Shown: positions 24,929 to 33,506 of the stretch, piece by piece
How the letters are laid out: each line of letters begins with the position of its first letter
Numbering within the stretch: the stretch's first letter is position 1
Source: Streptomyces roseolus
GTDB lineage: Bacteria; Actinomycetota; Actinomycetes; Streptomycetales; Streptomycetaceae
NCBI RefSeq assembly: GCF_014649855.1
Contig: NZ_BMTV01000031.1
Coordinates: 33,331 to 97,330, forward strand
Direction of reading: 5' to 3'
DNA length: 64,000 nucleotides
Made by a program: the position numbers and the translations under genes
The notes under the pieces: model-generated
Database searches by the model: none
What the model was told of the DNA's origin: nothing
What the model saw: only the letters and a program-made list of their open reading frames with translations

Positions 24929-25966
24929 TCAGCGCTCGACCTCGTCCAGCTCGGCGGCGATCGGCTCGCCCTCCGGCTTCCGCTTCAGCGAGGACAGCAC
25001 CAGCGTGACCGCCGCGCCGACCACCGCCCAGGCGGAGAGCACCAGCATCGAGGCGGTCAGGTCGTTGCCCTTGAAGTACGCGATCGAGCGCGCCGCCCAG
25101 GTGCCGGCGCCCGGTGGCAGGGCCGGGCCGATCGCCTTCCAGAACGGCGGCAGCATCGGCGCGGGGAAGGCGCCGCCGGCGCTGGGGTTGCCCAGGACGA
25201 CCACGAGGAGGATCGCCAGGCCGATGCCGACGATCCCGAAGACCGACTGGAGGGCTAGGGTGGCCGCGCCGACCGCGAAGACGACCAGGGTGCCGAGCCC
25301 CCACAGGGCGGCGACGGAGCCGGGCAGCGCGCCCAGGACCGGACCGACGATGACCGCTCCGCCGAGGCCGCCGAGGACCGAGTAGAGCGCGAGGACGCCG
25401 AGCCGGATGATCGCCCGCTCGCGGTTGGCCGGCCGGGAACCGGCGCTGATGGCGAGGATCGCGGCGCAGATGTAGCCGCCGACGCACCAGCCGACCACCA
25501 GGTAGAAGGCGGAGAGCCCGTCGAAGTCCCGGGGCGAGGCGGGGGCCACGTCGACCGTCCGCACCTCCCGCCGCTGGGTCTCCTCCACCCGCGTGACGAT
25601 CTTCTCCAGGGCGGAGGAGAGCACGGTGCCGCCGCCGGAGGCGACGAGCAGGGTGTCGGTGCGGCCCCTCGGGTCCACGACCAGGGCCCCGTCGATCTCC
25701 CGGTTCATGATCTTGTCCCGGGCCTCGTCGGCGTCGGCGACCGGCCGCGGGTCGAGCGGGTCGCCGGGCAGCTTCTCCAGCTCGCCGACGAGGGTGGCGG
25801 ACACCTGCGGGGGCGCGACCACGCCGAAGGGCACGTCGACCGGCTTCGGGTTGTGCAGGGCCCCGACGTACGAGGTGATGAAGAGGAGCTGGAGGGCGAA
25901 GACCCCGACGACGAGCAGGGCGGCTCGGGGGGTGACGGCGCTTTTCAGTTCGTCGACGAGACTCAT
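24929..25966 (-). CDS. DUF3533 (SNG1-like) / ABC-2-type membrane protein
   Basis: 345 residues from ATG 25966 (M-S-L-V-D-E-L-K-S-A-V-T-P). One N-terminal helix, an extracytoplasmic domain of about 130 residues (P-F-G-V-V-A-P-P-Q-V-S, then I-D-G-A-L-V-V), then five or so C-terminal helices: the YhgE/SNG1/ABC-2 permease layout. No ATPase is adjacent. Proteins of this kind are implicated in export or resistance, but no substrate is known here. The longer frame upstream runs into the dnaE2 relic antisense and is not coding. Confidence 0.78.
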   Translation of the reverse strand: MSLVDELKSAVTPRAALLVVGVFALQLLFITSYVGALHNPKPVDVPFGVVAPPQVSATLVGELEKLPGDPLDPRPVADADEARDKIMNREIDGALVVDPRGRTDTLLVASGGGTVLSSALEKIVTRVEETQRREVRTVDVAPASPRDFDGLSAFYLVVGWCVGGYICAAILAISAGSRPANRERAIIRLGVLALYSVLGGLGGAVIVGPVLGALPGSVAALWGLGTLVVFAVGAATLALQSVFGIVGIGLAILLVVVLGNPSAGGAFPAPMLPPFWKAIGPALPPGAGTWAARSIAYFKGNDLTASMLVLSAWAVVGAAVTLVLSSLKRKPEGEPIAAELDEVER

Positions 25967-26041
25967 GCCCCCCAGGCTGCGGCCGAAGGGGTGTCTCCGC
26001 AGGGGGGAGAGGGCCGAACGGCTGACGGAGGCCGAACCGCG

Positions 26042-26224
26042 CGCCGCCTCCGGTACGGCGCCTCCCGTGCCGGCGCCCGCGCCGCCGAGCGGGGCCCGGC
26101 CGCCCTCGCCCTCACCGACCGCGACGGCCCCGGCGGCGCGATCCGCTTCGCCGAGGCGTGCGAGGAGCAGGGCGTCCGCCCGCCCTTCGGCGCCGGCCCC
26201 GCCCCCGAGCCGCCGACCGCCCCG
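26042..26224 (+). pseudogene. Relic of the PHP domain of error-prone DNA polymerase DnaE2
   Basis: One plus-strand frame gives R-L-R-Y-G-A-S, then A-L-A-L-T-D-R-D-G, I-R-F-A-E-A-C and G-V-R-P-P-F-G-A, in the spacing of the N-terminal PHP domain of DnaE2 (family: S-L-R-Y-G-A-S ... A-L-A-L-T-D-R-D ... V-R-F-A-K-A-C ... G-V-R-P-x-F-G). No start codon or ribosome site precedes it, and after about 60 codons the frame degenerates and ends by 26347. The catalytic polymerase domains are absent. In S. coelicolor I recall a dnaE2-type gene in the equivalent position, so this looks like the stump of a deletion. Confidence 0.7.
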
Positions 26225-26433
26225 GACGGGCCGGGCGCGTCGTGCCGGGCCCGCCGACGTCCTGAACCGCCGCCCCATCAGGCGGAGGTGACGGCACGAC
26301 GGTTTTTACCGACGCGTAACTTCCCAGTCGGTAACACCCGTGCGTAACGTGGCCGAAGAGCATCCCCACTTGTGGTCCGGACCGCAGGGCACCGCACCCC
26401 CACCATCCCCTTGAGCCGCAAGGAGATCGCCCG

Positions 26434-27309
26434 ATGCTGCCCCGGAACCGCCGGAACCCCTGGAAACACCTCGCCAGAGTCCTGTCCGTCCTGTTCCTGA
26501 CGGTCGCCGCCGTCCTCGCCCCCACCGCCGCCCAGGCCGCCGGCGCGCCGAGCCGGGGCTGGAACGACTGGTCCTGCAAGCCCTCCGCCGCCCACCCGCG
26601 CCCGGTCGTCCTCGTCCACGGAACCCTCGGGAACTCCGTCGACAACTGGCTCGCCCTCGCCCCCTACCTGGTGAACCGCGGCTACTGCGTCTACTCCCTC
26701 GACTACGGGCAGCTGCCGAACGTGCCCTTCTTCCACGGCCTCGGCCCCATCGAGCGGTCCGCCGGACAGCTCGACGCCTTCGTCGACCGGGTCCTCGCCG
26801 CCACCGGCGCCCCCGAGGCCGACCTCGTCGGCCACTCGCAGGGCGGCATGATGCCCCGCTGGTACCTCAAGTTCCTCGGCGGCGCCGAGAAGGTGAACGC
26901 GCTCGTCGGCATCGCCCCCGACAACCACGGCACCACCCTGCTCGGCCTCACCAGGCTCCTGCCGCACTTCCCCGGCGCCGAGGACCTGATCAAGGCCTCC
27001 ACGCCGGGCCTCGCCGACCAGATCGCCGGCTCCGCCTTCCTCACCAAGCTGAACGAGGGCGGCGACACCGTGCCCGGCGTCCGCTACCACGTCATCGCGA
27101 CGAAGTACGACCAGGTCGTCACGCCGTACCGCACCCAGTTCCTCGACGGGCCGAACGTCACCAACGTCCTCATCCAGGACAAGTGCGCGCTCGACCTCTC
27201 CGAGCACGTGGCCATCGGCACGGTGGACCGGGTCACCTTCCACGAGGTCGCCAACGCCCTCGACCCGGCCCACGCCACCCCGACCACCTGTCTGTCGGTG
27301 GTCGGCTAG
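26434..27309 (+). CDS. Secreted lipase/esterase (alpha/beta hydrolase, class 2 type)
   Basis: 291 residues. Signal peptide to about residue 35 (A-Q-A-A-G), then an alpha/beta hydrolase: oxyanion region V-L-V-H-G-T-L-G-N and nucleophile elbow G-H-S-Q-G-G (Ser about 132), with a catalytic His candidate in S-E-H-V-A-I near residue 265. Four Cys probably make disulfides. Family knowledge: triacylglycerol acyl hydrolases of the LipA/EstA group. The stop codon overlaps that of the converging LPMO gene within CTAG. Confidence 0.9.
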   Translation: MLPRNRRNPWKHLARVLSVLFLTVAAVLAPTAAQAAGAPSRGWNDWSCKPSAAHPRPVVLVHGTLGNSVDNWLALAPYLVNRGYCVYSLDYGQLPNVPFFHGLGPIERSAGQLDAFVDRVLAATGAPEADLVGHSQGGMMPRWYLKFLGGAEKVNALVGIAPDNHGTTLLGLTRLLPHFPGAEDLIKASTPGLADQIAGSAFLTKLNEGGDTVPGVRYHVIATKYDQVVTPYRTQFLDGPNVTNVLIQDKCALDLSEHVAIGTVDRVTFHEVANALDPAHATPTTCLSVVG

Positions 27310-28334
27310 CCGCGCCGGGCCCGCCGGCCCGCCGCGAACAGCACCGCCGCGCCGACCGCCAGCACACCGGCGCCGCCGAGCGCCAGATACGGCGTGCTGC
27401 CGTCCCCGCCGGTCTCGGCCAGCTCCACGGCCCCACCGGCGGGGGCGGGGGCGGGGGCGGGCGGCGCCTGCGTCGTCGCCTTCGGCTCCGGACCCGTGGA
27501 CGCGTCGGCGTCCCCGTGTCCGCCGTGCTCGACCGTGGAGTGCTCCCGGCCCTCCTCGATCTGCTCGTCGGAGGGCGCGGAGGCGGTCGGCACGGGCGCC
27601 GGCGGCACGGTCGCCGGGGCCTCGCCGGCCGGAGCGGTGCCGGGCGCGGTGGCGGGCGCGGTGGCCGGCGTCGTCGGAGCCGTACCTCCGCCGCCGTTCT
27701 GCTGCTCCCCGCCGAAGACCACGTCGGAGCAGGTGTAGAACGCCTCGGGGGAGTCCGAGCGCTGCCAGATCGAGTAGATCAGGTGGCGGCCCGACTTCCG
27801 GGGCACCGTCCCCTCGAAGACGTAGTCGCCGTCCCGCATCGCCGGGTCGGTCACCGTCAGGAACGGCTCCGCCTCCAGGTCCGACCACGCCAGCGGCTTC
27901 GACGGGTCGTAACCGTCCTTCGTCACGTACAGCGCGAACGTGCCCTTGTGCGGCGCCGTCCCCTTGTAGCGGAAGGTGTGGCTGCCGGGCGACAGCGGCG
28001 ACGACGGCCAGTCCGCCCGGGCGAGGTCGAGGCCCCGGTACTTCTCGTTGCCCGCGCTGCACAGCTTCCCGTCCGGGATCAGCGCCCGGTGCCGCCCGGC
28101 CGCGTTCGCGACGTTCACGCCGTTCCAGTCGTAGAGCGCCTGCGGCCCGCCCGCGGCCACCGCCGCCTCGCACGCCGCCGACGACGGCGACTCCGGACCC
28201 TCCGCGTAACAGGCCGCGACCCGGCTCACCGGGTCCGTCATCGAGCCGTGCGCGAAGGCGGGAGCGCCGGAGGACCCGGCGAGGACCAGAGCGGTGGCGG
28301 CGACCGCGACCGCGACCGTACGACGAGACGTCAT
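27306..28334 (-). CDS. Wall-anchored lytic polysaccharide monooxygenase (AA10) with LAXTG signal
   Basis: 342 residues. Signal peptide (1-28) ends at A-F-A, so the mature protein starts with the copper-binding His (H-G-S-M-T-D-P), the first half of the histidine brace. The AA10 domain continues to about 195 (S-G-S-H-x-L style segment S-G-R-H-L-I-Y-S-I-W-Q-R-S-D-S-P-E-A-F-Y-T-C-S-D-V-V-F split by motif). A Thr/Ala/Pro linker leads to L-A-E-T-G-G, a hydrophobic helix and R-R-A-R-R-G, a class E sortase sorting signal. So it is an oxidative chitin or cellulose cleaver tethered to the wall rather than released. Confidence 0.9.
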   Translation of the reverse strand: MTSRRTVAVAVAATALVLAGSSGAPAFAHGSMTDPVSRVAACYAEGPESPSSAACEAAVAAGGPQALYDWNGVNVANAAGRHRALIPDGKLCSAGNEKYRGLDLARADWPSSPLSPGSHTFRYKGTAPHKGTFALYVTKDGYDPSKPLAWSDLEAEPFLTVTDPAMRDGDYVFEGTVPRKSGRHLIYSIWQRSDSPEAFYTCSDVVFGGEQQNGGGGTAPTTPATAPATAPGTAPAGEAPATVPPAPVPTASAPSDEQIEEGREHSTVEHGGHGDADASTGPEPKATTQAPPAPAPAPAGGAVELAETGGDGSTPYLALGGAGVLAVGAAVLFAAGRRARRG

Positions 28335-28470
28335 GGGGGGACACTCCTGGAACGAGGGTGGGTGTGGGGGGTGTCCCGCACGCTAGCCCCCGGAACCGCC
28401 CGGAAAGGCCCCGGAGAGGGGCGGACGACGATTCTTAGGACCGCTTTAAGGTCCAGGAAAGCGCCGCCTC

Positions 28471-28626
28471 AGGAACGGACCCCGAGCAGTCTCGGCAACG
28501 GCCCTCCGAGCAGCATCGGGAACGGCCCCTGGCAACCTCGGCGACGGCCCTCCGGGCAGCCTCGGGAACGGCCCCGGGCGGCTCCCGGGACGGCCCCGGG
28601 TGGTTCCCGGGAACGAACGGCCCCGG
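28471..28626. repeat. Degenerate 22-24-bp tandem repeats (about 7 copies)
   Basis: Units share the core GGCAACGGCCCTCCGAGCAG and variants (GGAACGGCCCC...CTCG). They fill the space between the LPMO promoter and the end of the response-regulator gene. No gene is apparent in 28335-28628. Confidence 0.7.
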
Positions 28627-28628
28627 TC

Positions 28629-29297
28629 TCAGCCCGCCGGCCGGTACCGCCGCTCCGGGCGGCCCGTCCCCCCGTACCGCAGGGTCACCTCGGCCCGGCC
28701 CGTGGCCGCGAAGTGCTCCAGGTAGCGGCGGGCGCTGACGCGGGAGAGGGAGCCGGCCTCCGCGCACTCGGCGGCCGAGAGGCCCTCGGGGTGGGCCCGC
28801 AGGACGCCTTCCACCAGCTCCGCCGTGTGCGCGGCCAGGCCCTTCGGGAGCTCGCGGGAGCCGCGCGGACGGGTGCCGAAGATCTGGTCCACGTCCTCCT
28901 GCCGCGCCTCGTCCAGACCGTCGAGACGGGTGCTGAGGGAGGCCACGTGGCGCAGCTGCTCGTGGAGGGCGGCCTGGTGGAAGGGCTTGATCAGGTAGTG
29001 CAGGGCGCCGGCCCGCAGCGCCGCGCGGACCATGCCCGCGTCCCTGGCGGCCGTGATGAAGAGCGCGTCCATCGCGAGACCGGCCCCGCGCAGCTCCCGC
29101 AGGACCCCGATGCCGTCCATGTCGGGCAGGAAGACGTCCAGGAGGACCAGGTCGGGGCGGAGCCGGTGGGCGGCGCGCAGCGCCTCCGCGCCGGTGTGCG
29201 CGACACCGACGACGGAGAAGCCCGGCACGGCCGACACGTAGCGGCTGTGCAGCTTGGCCACCATGAAGTCGTCGTCGACCACCAGCACCTTCGTCAC
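28629..29297 (-). CDS. CitB/DcuR-type response regulator
   Basis: 222 residues from GTG 29297 (V-T-K-V-L-V-V-D-D-D). Receiver domain: acidic pocket D-D-D at 8-10, phosphoacceptor in L-L-D-V-F-L-P-D about residue 55, Thr in F-I-T-A-A, and Lys in L-I-K-P-F. The C-terminal winged-helix region (about 150-222) matches DcuR/CitB regulators of di- and tricarboxylate uptake. It is divergent from tctC, so it presumably activates tctCBA. No CitA/DcuS sensor kinase is adjacent on either side. Confidence 0.88.
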   Translation of the reverse strand: MTKVLVVDDDFMVAKLHSRYVSAVPGFSVVGVAHTGAEALRAAHRLRPDLVLLDVFLPDMDGIGVLRELRGAGLAMDALFITAARDAGMVRAALRAGALHYLIKPFHQAALHEQLRHVASLSTRLDGLDEARQEDVDQIFGTRPRGSRELPKGLAAHTAELVEGVLRAHPEGLSAAECAEAGSLSRVSARRYLEHFAATGRAEVTLRYGGTGRPERRYRPAG

Positions 29298-29330
29298 GCC
29301 GGACACGGTAGGCCGCGACCACAAGGACCA

Positions 29331-29342
29331 CAACGTCCGTTG
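29331..29342. promoter_or_regulatory. Small palindrome in the regulator/tctC divergent region
   Basis: CAACGTCCGTTG is a 5+2+5 palindrome, 34 bases upstream of the regulator start. A candidate operator only. Confidence 0.35.
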
Positions 29343-29464
29343 GTTGCGGAAGAGCGACAGCTTCCTCACGCGCGGGCAACATGTGGGCACTTCCCCACCG
29401 CGTACTTCCCCACCCCGCACTTCCCCCACCACACACGTCCACCCATCACCGAGAGGCGGCCGCG

Positions 29465-30448
29465 TTGCGTCTTCGCACCCCCTTCGCCCTGCTCGGGGCG
29501 GCGCTGCTGGTGCTCGTGGGGCCGCCGCTGCTCACCCCCGGCAGCGGCCCCGACACCGGCACCGACATCCCCGGCCTGAGGTTCATGGTCCCCAACACCC
29601 CCGGCGGCGGCTACGACATCACCGCCCGCACCGCGGCGAAGAACGCCGAGGAGGCCGGGCTCACCGGCGACATCGAGGTCTTCAACCTGCCCGGCGCGGG
29701 CGGCACCGTCGGCCTCACCCGGCTCGTCGGCGAGCGCGGCGACGGCCGGATCGCCATGTCGATGGGGCTCGGCGTCGTCGGCGCCGTCCACACCAACAAG
29801 ACCCCCAGGACCCTCGCCGACACCACCCCGATCGCCCGGCTCACCGAGGAGCAGGACATCGTCGTGGTCTCCAAGGACTCCCCGTACCGGACCATCCAGG
29901 ACCTGCTCGCCGCCTGGAAGAAGGACCCGGGGAAGCTGCCCGTCGGCGGCGGGTCCTCGCCCGGCGGCCCCGACCACCTCGCGCCGATGCTGATGGCCCA
30001 GGCCGCCGGCATCCCGCCGAAGGAGGTCAACTACATCCCCTTCGACGGCGGCGGCGAGCTCCTCGCCTCCATCCTCGGCTCCAAGGTCGCCTTCGGCGTC
30101 TCCGGCGTCGGCGAGTACCTCGACCAGATCGAGGCCGGCGAGCTGCGCCTGCTCGCCGTCACCGGCGCCGAGCGGGTCCCCGGCCTCGACGCCCCCACCC
30201 TCCGCGAGGCCGGACTCGACACCGAGTTCACCAACTGGCGCGGCATCGTCGCCCCGCCCGGCCTCACCGACGCCGAACGCGAGCGGCTCGTCACCCTGGT
30301 CACCAAGCTGCACGACTCGCCCCAGTGGCGCGATTCCCTGAAGACCCACGGCTGGACCGACGCCTTCCTGCCCGGCGAGGAGTTCGGCGCCTTCCTCACC
30401 GAACAGAACACCCGCGTCGACACGGTGCTGAAGGAGCTGGGACTGTGA
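29465..30448 (+). CDS. tctC: TctC tricarboxylate-binding protein
   Basis: 327 residues. I propose a TTG start at 29465 (L-R-L-R-T-P-F-A-L-L-G), which gives a normal signal peptide and has GAGAGG upstream; the in-frame ATG at 29381 would add a Pro/His-rich leader. After the signal comes a Bug/TctC periplasmic-binding fold: P-N-T-P-G-G-G-Y-D-I-T-A-R, N-L-P-G-A-G-G-T-V-G and later F-D-G-G-G-E. It delivers citrate or related tricarboxylates to the TctAB membrane pair encoded immediately downstream, overlapping tctB by 4 bases. Confidence 0.9.
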   Translation: MRLRTPFALLGAALLVLVGPPLLTPGSGPDTGTDIPGLRFMVPNTPGGGYDITARTAAKNAEEAGLTGDIEVFNLPGAGGTVGLTRLVGERGDGRIAMSMGLGVVGAVHTNKTPRTLADTTPIARLTEEQDIVVVSKDSPYRTIQDLLAAWKKDPGKLPVGGGSSPGGPDHLAPMLMAQAAGIPPKEVNYIPFDGGGELLASILGSKVAFGVSGVGEYLDQIEAGELRLLAVTGAERVPGLDAPTLREAGLDTEFTNWRGIVAPPGLTDAERERLVTLVTKLHDSPQWRDSLKTHGWTDAFLPGEEFGAFLTEQNTRVDTVLKELGL

Positions 30449-30951
30449 CCACCGATCCGAAGTCCTGGCTCAAGGACCGCTCCGAACTCGGCGTCAGCGC
30501 CCTGCTGCTGCTCCTCGGCGTCCTCGTCCTCACCGACGCCCTCACCCTGGACGTCGACGTCTCCGCCCGCGGCCCCGTCGGCCCCGCCACCGTCCCCCTC
30601 CTCGTCGGCTGCGGCCTCCTCGTCGTCGCCGTCCTCCTCGCCGTCGACGTGCTCCACGGCGGCCGCGGCGAGGCCGAGGGCGGTGAGGACGTCGACCTCG
30701 ACGCCCCCGCCGACTGGCGCACCGTGCTGCTCCTCGTCGGCGTCTTCCTCGGCTTCGCCGTCCTCATCGGCCCGCTCGGCTTCCCGGTCTCCGGCGCCCT
30801 CCTCTTCTGGGGCGCGGCCTACGCCCTCGGCAGCCGCCACCCCGCCCGCGACCCGCTGATCGCGGCCGTCCTCTCCCTCCTCACCTACGGCGTCTTCGAC
30901 CGGCTGCTCGGCGTCCCGCTGCCCGGCGGCCCGCTGATGGGAGTGCTCTGA
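30445..30951 (+). CDS. tctB: TctB small membrane subunit of tricarboxylate transporter
   Basis: 168 residues, GTG start overlapping the tctC stop (GTGA). Four hydrophobic helices with a charged loop rich in Glu/Asp between helices 2 and 3 (G-E-A-E-G-G-E-D-V-D), the normal TctB topology. TctB and TctA form the Na+- or H+-coupled permease of the tripartite tricarboxylate transporter family. Three bases separate it from tctA. Confidence 0.9.
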   Translation: MTTDPKSWLKDRSELGVSALLLLLGVLVLTDALTLDVDVSARGPVGPATVPLLVGCGLLVVAVLLAVDVLHGGRGEAEGGEDVDLDAPADWRTVLLLVGVFLGFAVLIGPLGFPVSGALLFWGAAYALGSRHPARDPLIAAVLSLLTYGVFDRLLGVPLPGGPLMGVL

Positions 30952-30954
30952 CCC

Positions 30955-32493
30955 ATGGATTCCCTGACGTCCCTGACGGACGGCTTCGCCACCGCCCTCA
31001 CCCCGGTCAACCTGCTGTGGGCCGCCCTCGGCGTGCTCCTCGGCACCGCGATCGGCGTCCTGCCCGGCATCGGCCCCGCGATGGCCGTCGCCCTGCTGCT
31101 GCCGGTGACGTACGGCCTCGAACCGACCGGCGCGTTCATCATGTTCGCCGGCATCTACTACGGCGCCATGTTCGGCGGCTCCACCACCTCGATCCTGCTG
31201 AACACCCCCGGCGAGAGCGCGGCCGTCGTCGCCGCGATGGAGGGCCATCCGATGGCCAAGGCGGGACGGGGCGCGCAGGCGCTCGCCGCCGCCGCGATCG
31301 GGCACTTCGCCGGCGGCATGATCGGCACGATGCTGCTCGTCGTCCTCGCCCCGACCGTCGCGGCCCTCGCCGTCGACATCGGCGCCCCCGACTACTTCGC
31401 CCTGATGGTCCTCGCCTTCATCGCGGTCACCTCGGTCCTCGGCTCCTCCCGGATCCGCGGCGTCGCCTCCCTGCTCATCGGCCTCACCCTCGGTCTCGTC
31501 GGCCTCGACCAGCTCACCGGCCAGCAGCGGCTCACCTTCGGCTCGCTCCAGCTCGCCGACGGCGTCGACGTCGTCATCGTCGCGGTCGGCCTCTTCGCCA
31601 TCGGCGAGGCCCTGTGGGTCGCCGCCCATCTGCGCCGCACCGCCGGCCGGCCCGTCCCCGTCGGGCGTCCGTGGCTCGGCCGCGAGGACCTGAGGCGCAC
31701 CTGGAAGCCGTGGCTGCGCGGCCCGTTCCTCGGTTTCCCGTTCGGCGCGATCCCGGCCGGCGGCGCCGAGATCCCGACCTTCCTGTCGTACGTGACGGAG
31801 AAGCGGCTCTCGAAGCACCGGGACCAGTTCGGCAAGGGCGCCATCGAGGGCGTCGCCGGGCCCGAGTCGGCCGCCTCGGCCTCCGCCGCCGGCACCCTCG
31901 TCTCCATGCTGACGCTCGGCCTGCCGACGACCGCCGTCGCCGCCGTGATGCTCGCCGCCTTCCAGCAGTACGGCATCCAGCCGGGCCCGCTGCTCTTCGA
32001 GCGGGAGCCCGAGCTGGTGTGGGGCCTGATCGCCTCGCTCTTCGTCGGCATGGTGCTGCTGCTCGCGCTCAACCTGCCGCTCGCGCCCGTCTGGGCGAAA
32101 CTGCTCCGCATCCCGCGCCCGTACCTGTACGCCGGCATCCTGTTCTTCGCCGCCGTCGGGGCGTACGCGGTCGGCGGCGAGGCCCTCGACCTGGTCGTCC
32201 TGCTCGTGGTCGGCCTCCTCGGCCTCGGCATGCGCCGCTACGGCCTGCCGGTGCTGCCGGCGGTCATCGGCGTCATCCTCGGCCCGGCCGCCGAGCAGCA
32301 GCTGCGCCGTGCCCTGCAGATCAGCGACGGCTCCGTCACCGGTCTGGTGAACACCCCGTTCGCGGTGGCCGTCTACGCGGTCGTGCTGCTCCTGCTGGGG
32401 TGGCAGCCGCTGCGGAAGGCGCTGGCCCGCCGGCGCGCGGGGGCCCGGGCGGCGGAGTCGTACGACGATATAGAAGGCCCAACGCGCCGATGA
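30955..32493 (+). CDS. tctA: TctA large membrane subunit of tricarboxylate transporter
   Basis: 512 residues with about 12 helices. Family blocks: G-V-L-P-G-I-G-P-A-M near residue 29, Y-Y-G-A-M-F-G-G-S-T-T-S-I-L-L-N-T-P-G-E near 63-82, and the second-repeat counterpart L-T-L-G-L-P-T-T near 320. The two G-x-P-x-T type loops form the substrate site by family knowledge. Last gene of the tct operon; the C-terminal tail is basic. Confidence 0.95.
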   Translation: MDSLTSLTDGFATALTPVNLLWAALGVLLGTAIGVLPGIGPAMAVALLLPVTYGLEPTGAFIMFAGIYYGAMFGGSTTSILLNTPGESAAVVAAMEGHPMAKAGRGAQALAAAAIGHFAGGMIGTMLLVVLAPTVAALAVDIGAPDYFALMVLAFIAVTSVLGSSRIRGVASLLIGLTLGLVGLDQLTGQQRLTFGSLQLADGVDVVIVAVGLFAIGEALWVAAHLRRTAGRPVPVGRPWLGREDLRRTWKPWLRGPFLGFPFGAIPAGGAEIPTFLSYVTEKRLSKHRDQFGKGAIEGVAGPESAASASAAGTLVSMLTLGLPTTAVAAVMLAAFQQYGIQPGPLLFEREPELVWGLIASLFVGMVLLLALNLPLAPVWAKLLRIPRPYLYAGILFFAAVGAYAVGGEALDLVVLLVVGLLGLGMRRYGLPVLPAVIGVILGPAAEQQLRRALQISDGSVTGLVNTPFAVAVYAVVLLLLGWQPLRKALARRRAGARAAESYDDIEGPTRR

Positions 32494-32578
32494 AGGAGTG
32501 AGTTTCGGACAACGAGCGGCCGGATCCGGTATCCCTGGCGGGCGAAAGTCTCCCCCCCACCCCGAAGGGACACCCCCC

Positions 32579-33028
32579 ATGCGCGTCCGACTCGCCCTCG
32601 CCGCCACCGCGCTGCTCGCCGCGGCCGCCGCCCCCCTCGCCCACGCGGGAGGGGCGGACGGCCCCGCCGTCGACCCGGCCGCCCGGCTCGCCGACTTCCT
32701 CACCGTCGACCCGGCCGGCCTCCTCGGCGCCGACGGCACCGTCACGCTCTCCGGCACCTACCGCTGCCTCGACGACAGCGCGGGACCGGTCCTCATCGGC
32801 TCCACCCTCCGCCAGCAGGACCGTTCCGCCGCGATCGGCGGCAGCCGGGCCGTCTGCGACGGGCTGCTGCGCACCTGGACCCACACCGCGGTGGTGAAGG
32901 ACCCCGCCTACCAGCCGGGCGAGGCCCGCGTCGAGGGCTCCCTCGTGCAGCTCATCCCCACGGGCGAACTCGGCCTGCCCACCCCCGCGTTCCTCGCCCG
33001 GCAGGAGTCCAGGGTGACGCTCAACTAG
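32579..33028 (+). CDS. Secreted DUF6299-type protein
   Basis: 149 residues: signal peptide to about 23 (A-H-A-G-G), then a single beta-rich domain with T-V-D-P-A-G, G-T-V-T-L-S-G-T-Y-R-C and a second Cys in A-V-C-D-G-L (likely one disulfide). The pattern fits DUF6299. Function unknown. A C-rich leader precedes ATG, with no strong ribosome site. Its 3' end overlaps the converging DUF402 gene by 8 bases. Confidence 0.75.
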   Translation: MRVRLALAATALLAAAAAPLAHAGGADGPAVDPAARLADFLTVDPAGLLGADGTVTLSGTYRCLDDSAGPVLIGSTLRQQDRSAAIGGSRAVCDGLLRTWTHTAVVKDPAYQPGEARVEGSLVQLIPTGELGLPTPAFLARQESRVTLN

Positions 33029-33506
33029 CCCCGAGCAGCTCCACCAGCCCCCGTCGGCCCAGCCGTTCCAGCTCGTCGAGGGCGGCCACGGCCCGCTCGG
33101 CCGCCTCCGGATCGGAGACGGCGAGCCCGCTCGCCGCGAACTCGTCCTCGTCGAGCCGGAGCACCTCGCTGCCGTCCGCCGACACCCACAGGTCCAGATC
33201 CAGGTCCTCGACCGTCACCCCGGCCGCCCCGAACCCGGCCGGCCGGGTGATGTCGCAGTACCAGCCCTTGAGCCCGCCCTCCGCCGACCACACCTCCTTG
33301 ACCGTGTACCAGCGGTCGGTCCAGTAGTGCTCGACGAACACGTCACCCGGCTCGAAGCGCACGAAGCCGAAGTCCCGCACCCCCGGCGCCGCCCACGGGG
33401 CCCGCACCGACAGCCGGTTCGCCGACTCCTCCACCACCTCGGCCGGGTAGCGGATCTTCAGCCGCCCCGCCTTCCACAGCGCCACCTCAACCGAGCGCCC
33501 TGACAT
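33021..33506 (-). CDS. DUF402 family protein
   Basis: 161 residues. The DUF402 core is evident: F-E-P-G-D-V-F-V-E-H-Y-W-T-D-R-W-Y, G-L-K-G-W-Y-C-D-I-T-R-P and D-L-D-L-D-L-W-V-S-A-D-G (acidic metal-binding residues). Relatives include FomD and nucleoside-diphosphate hydrolases that act on CMP- or nucleoside-linked phosphonates. Here it follows a GNAT gene with a 20-base overlap on the same strand, so the two are co-translated. Substrate unknown. Confidence 0.85.
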   Translation of the reverse strand: MSGRSVEVALWKAGRLKIRYPAEVVEESANRLSVRAPWAAPGVRDFGFVRFEPGDVFVEHYWTDRWYTVKEVWSAEGGLKGWYCDITRPAGFGAAGVTVEDLDLDLWVSADGSEVLRLDEDEFAASGLAVSDPEAAERAVAALDELERLGRRGLVELLGAS

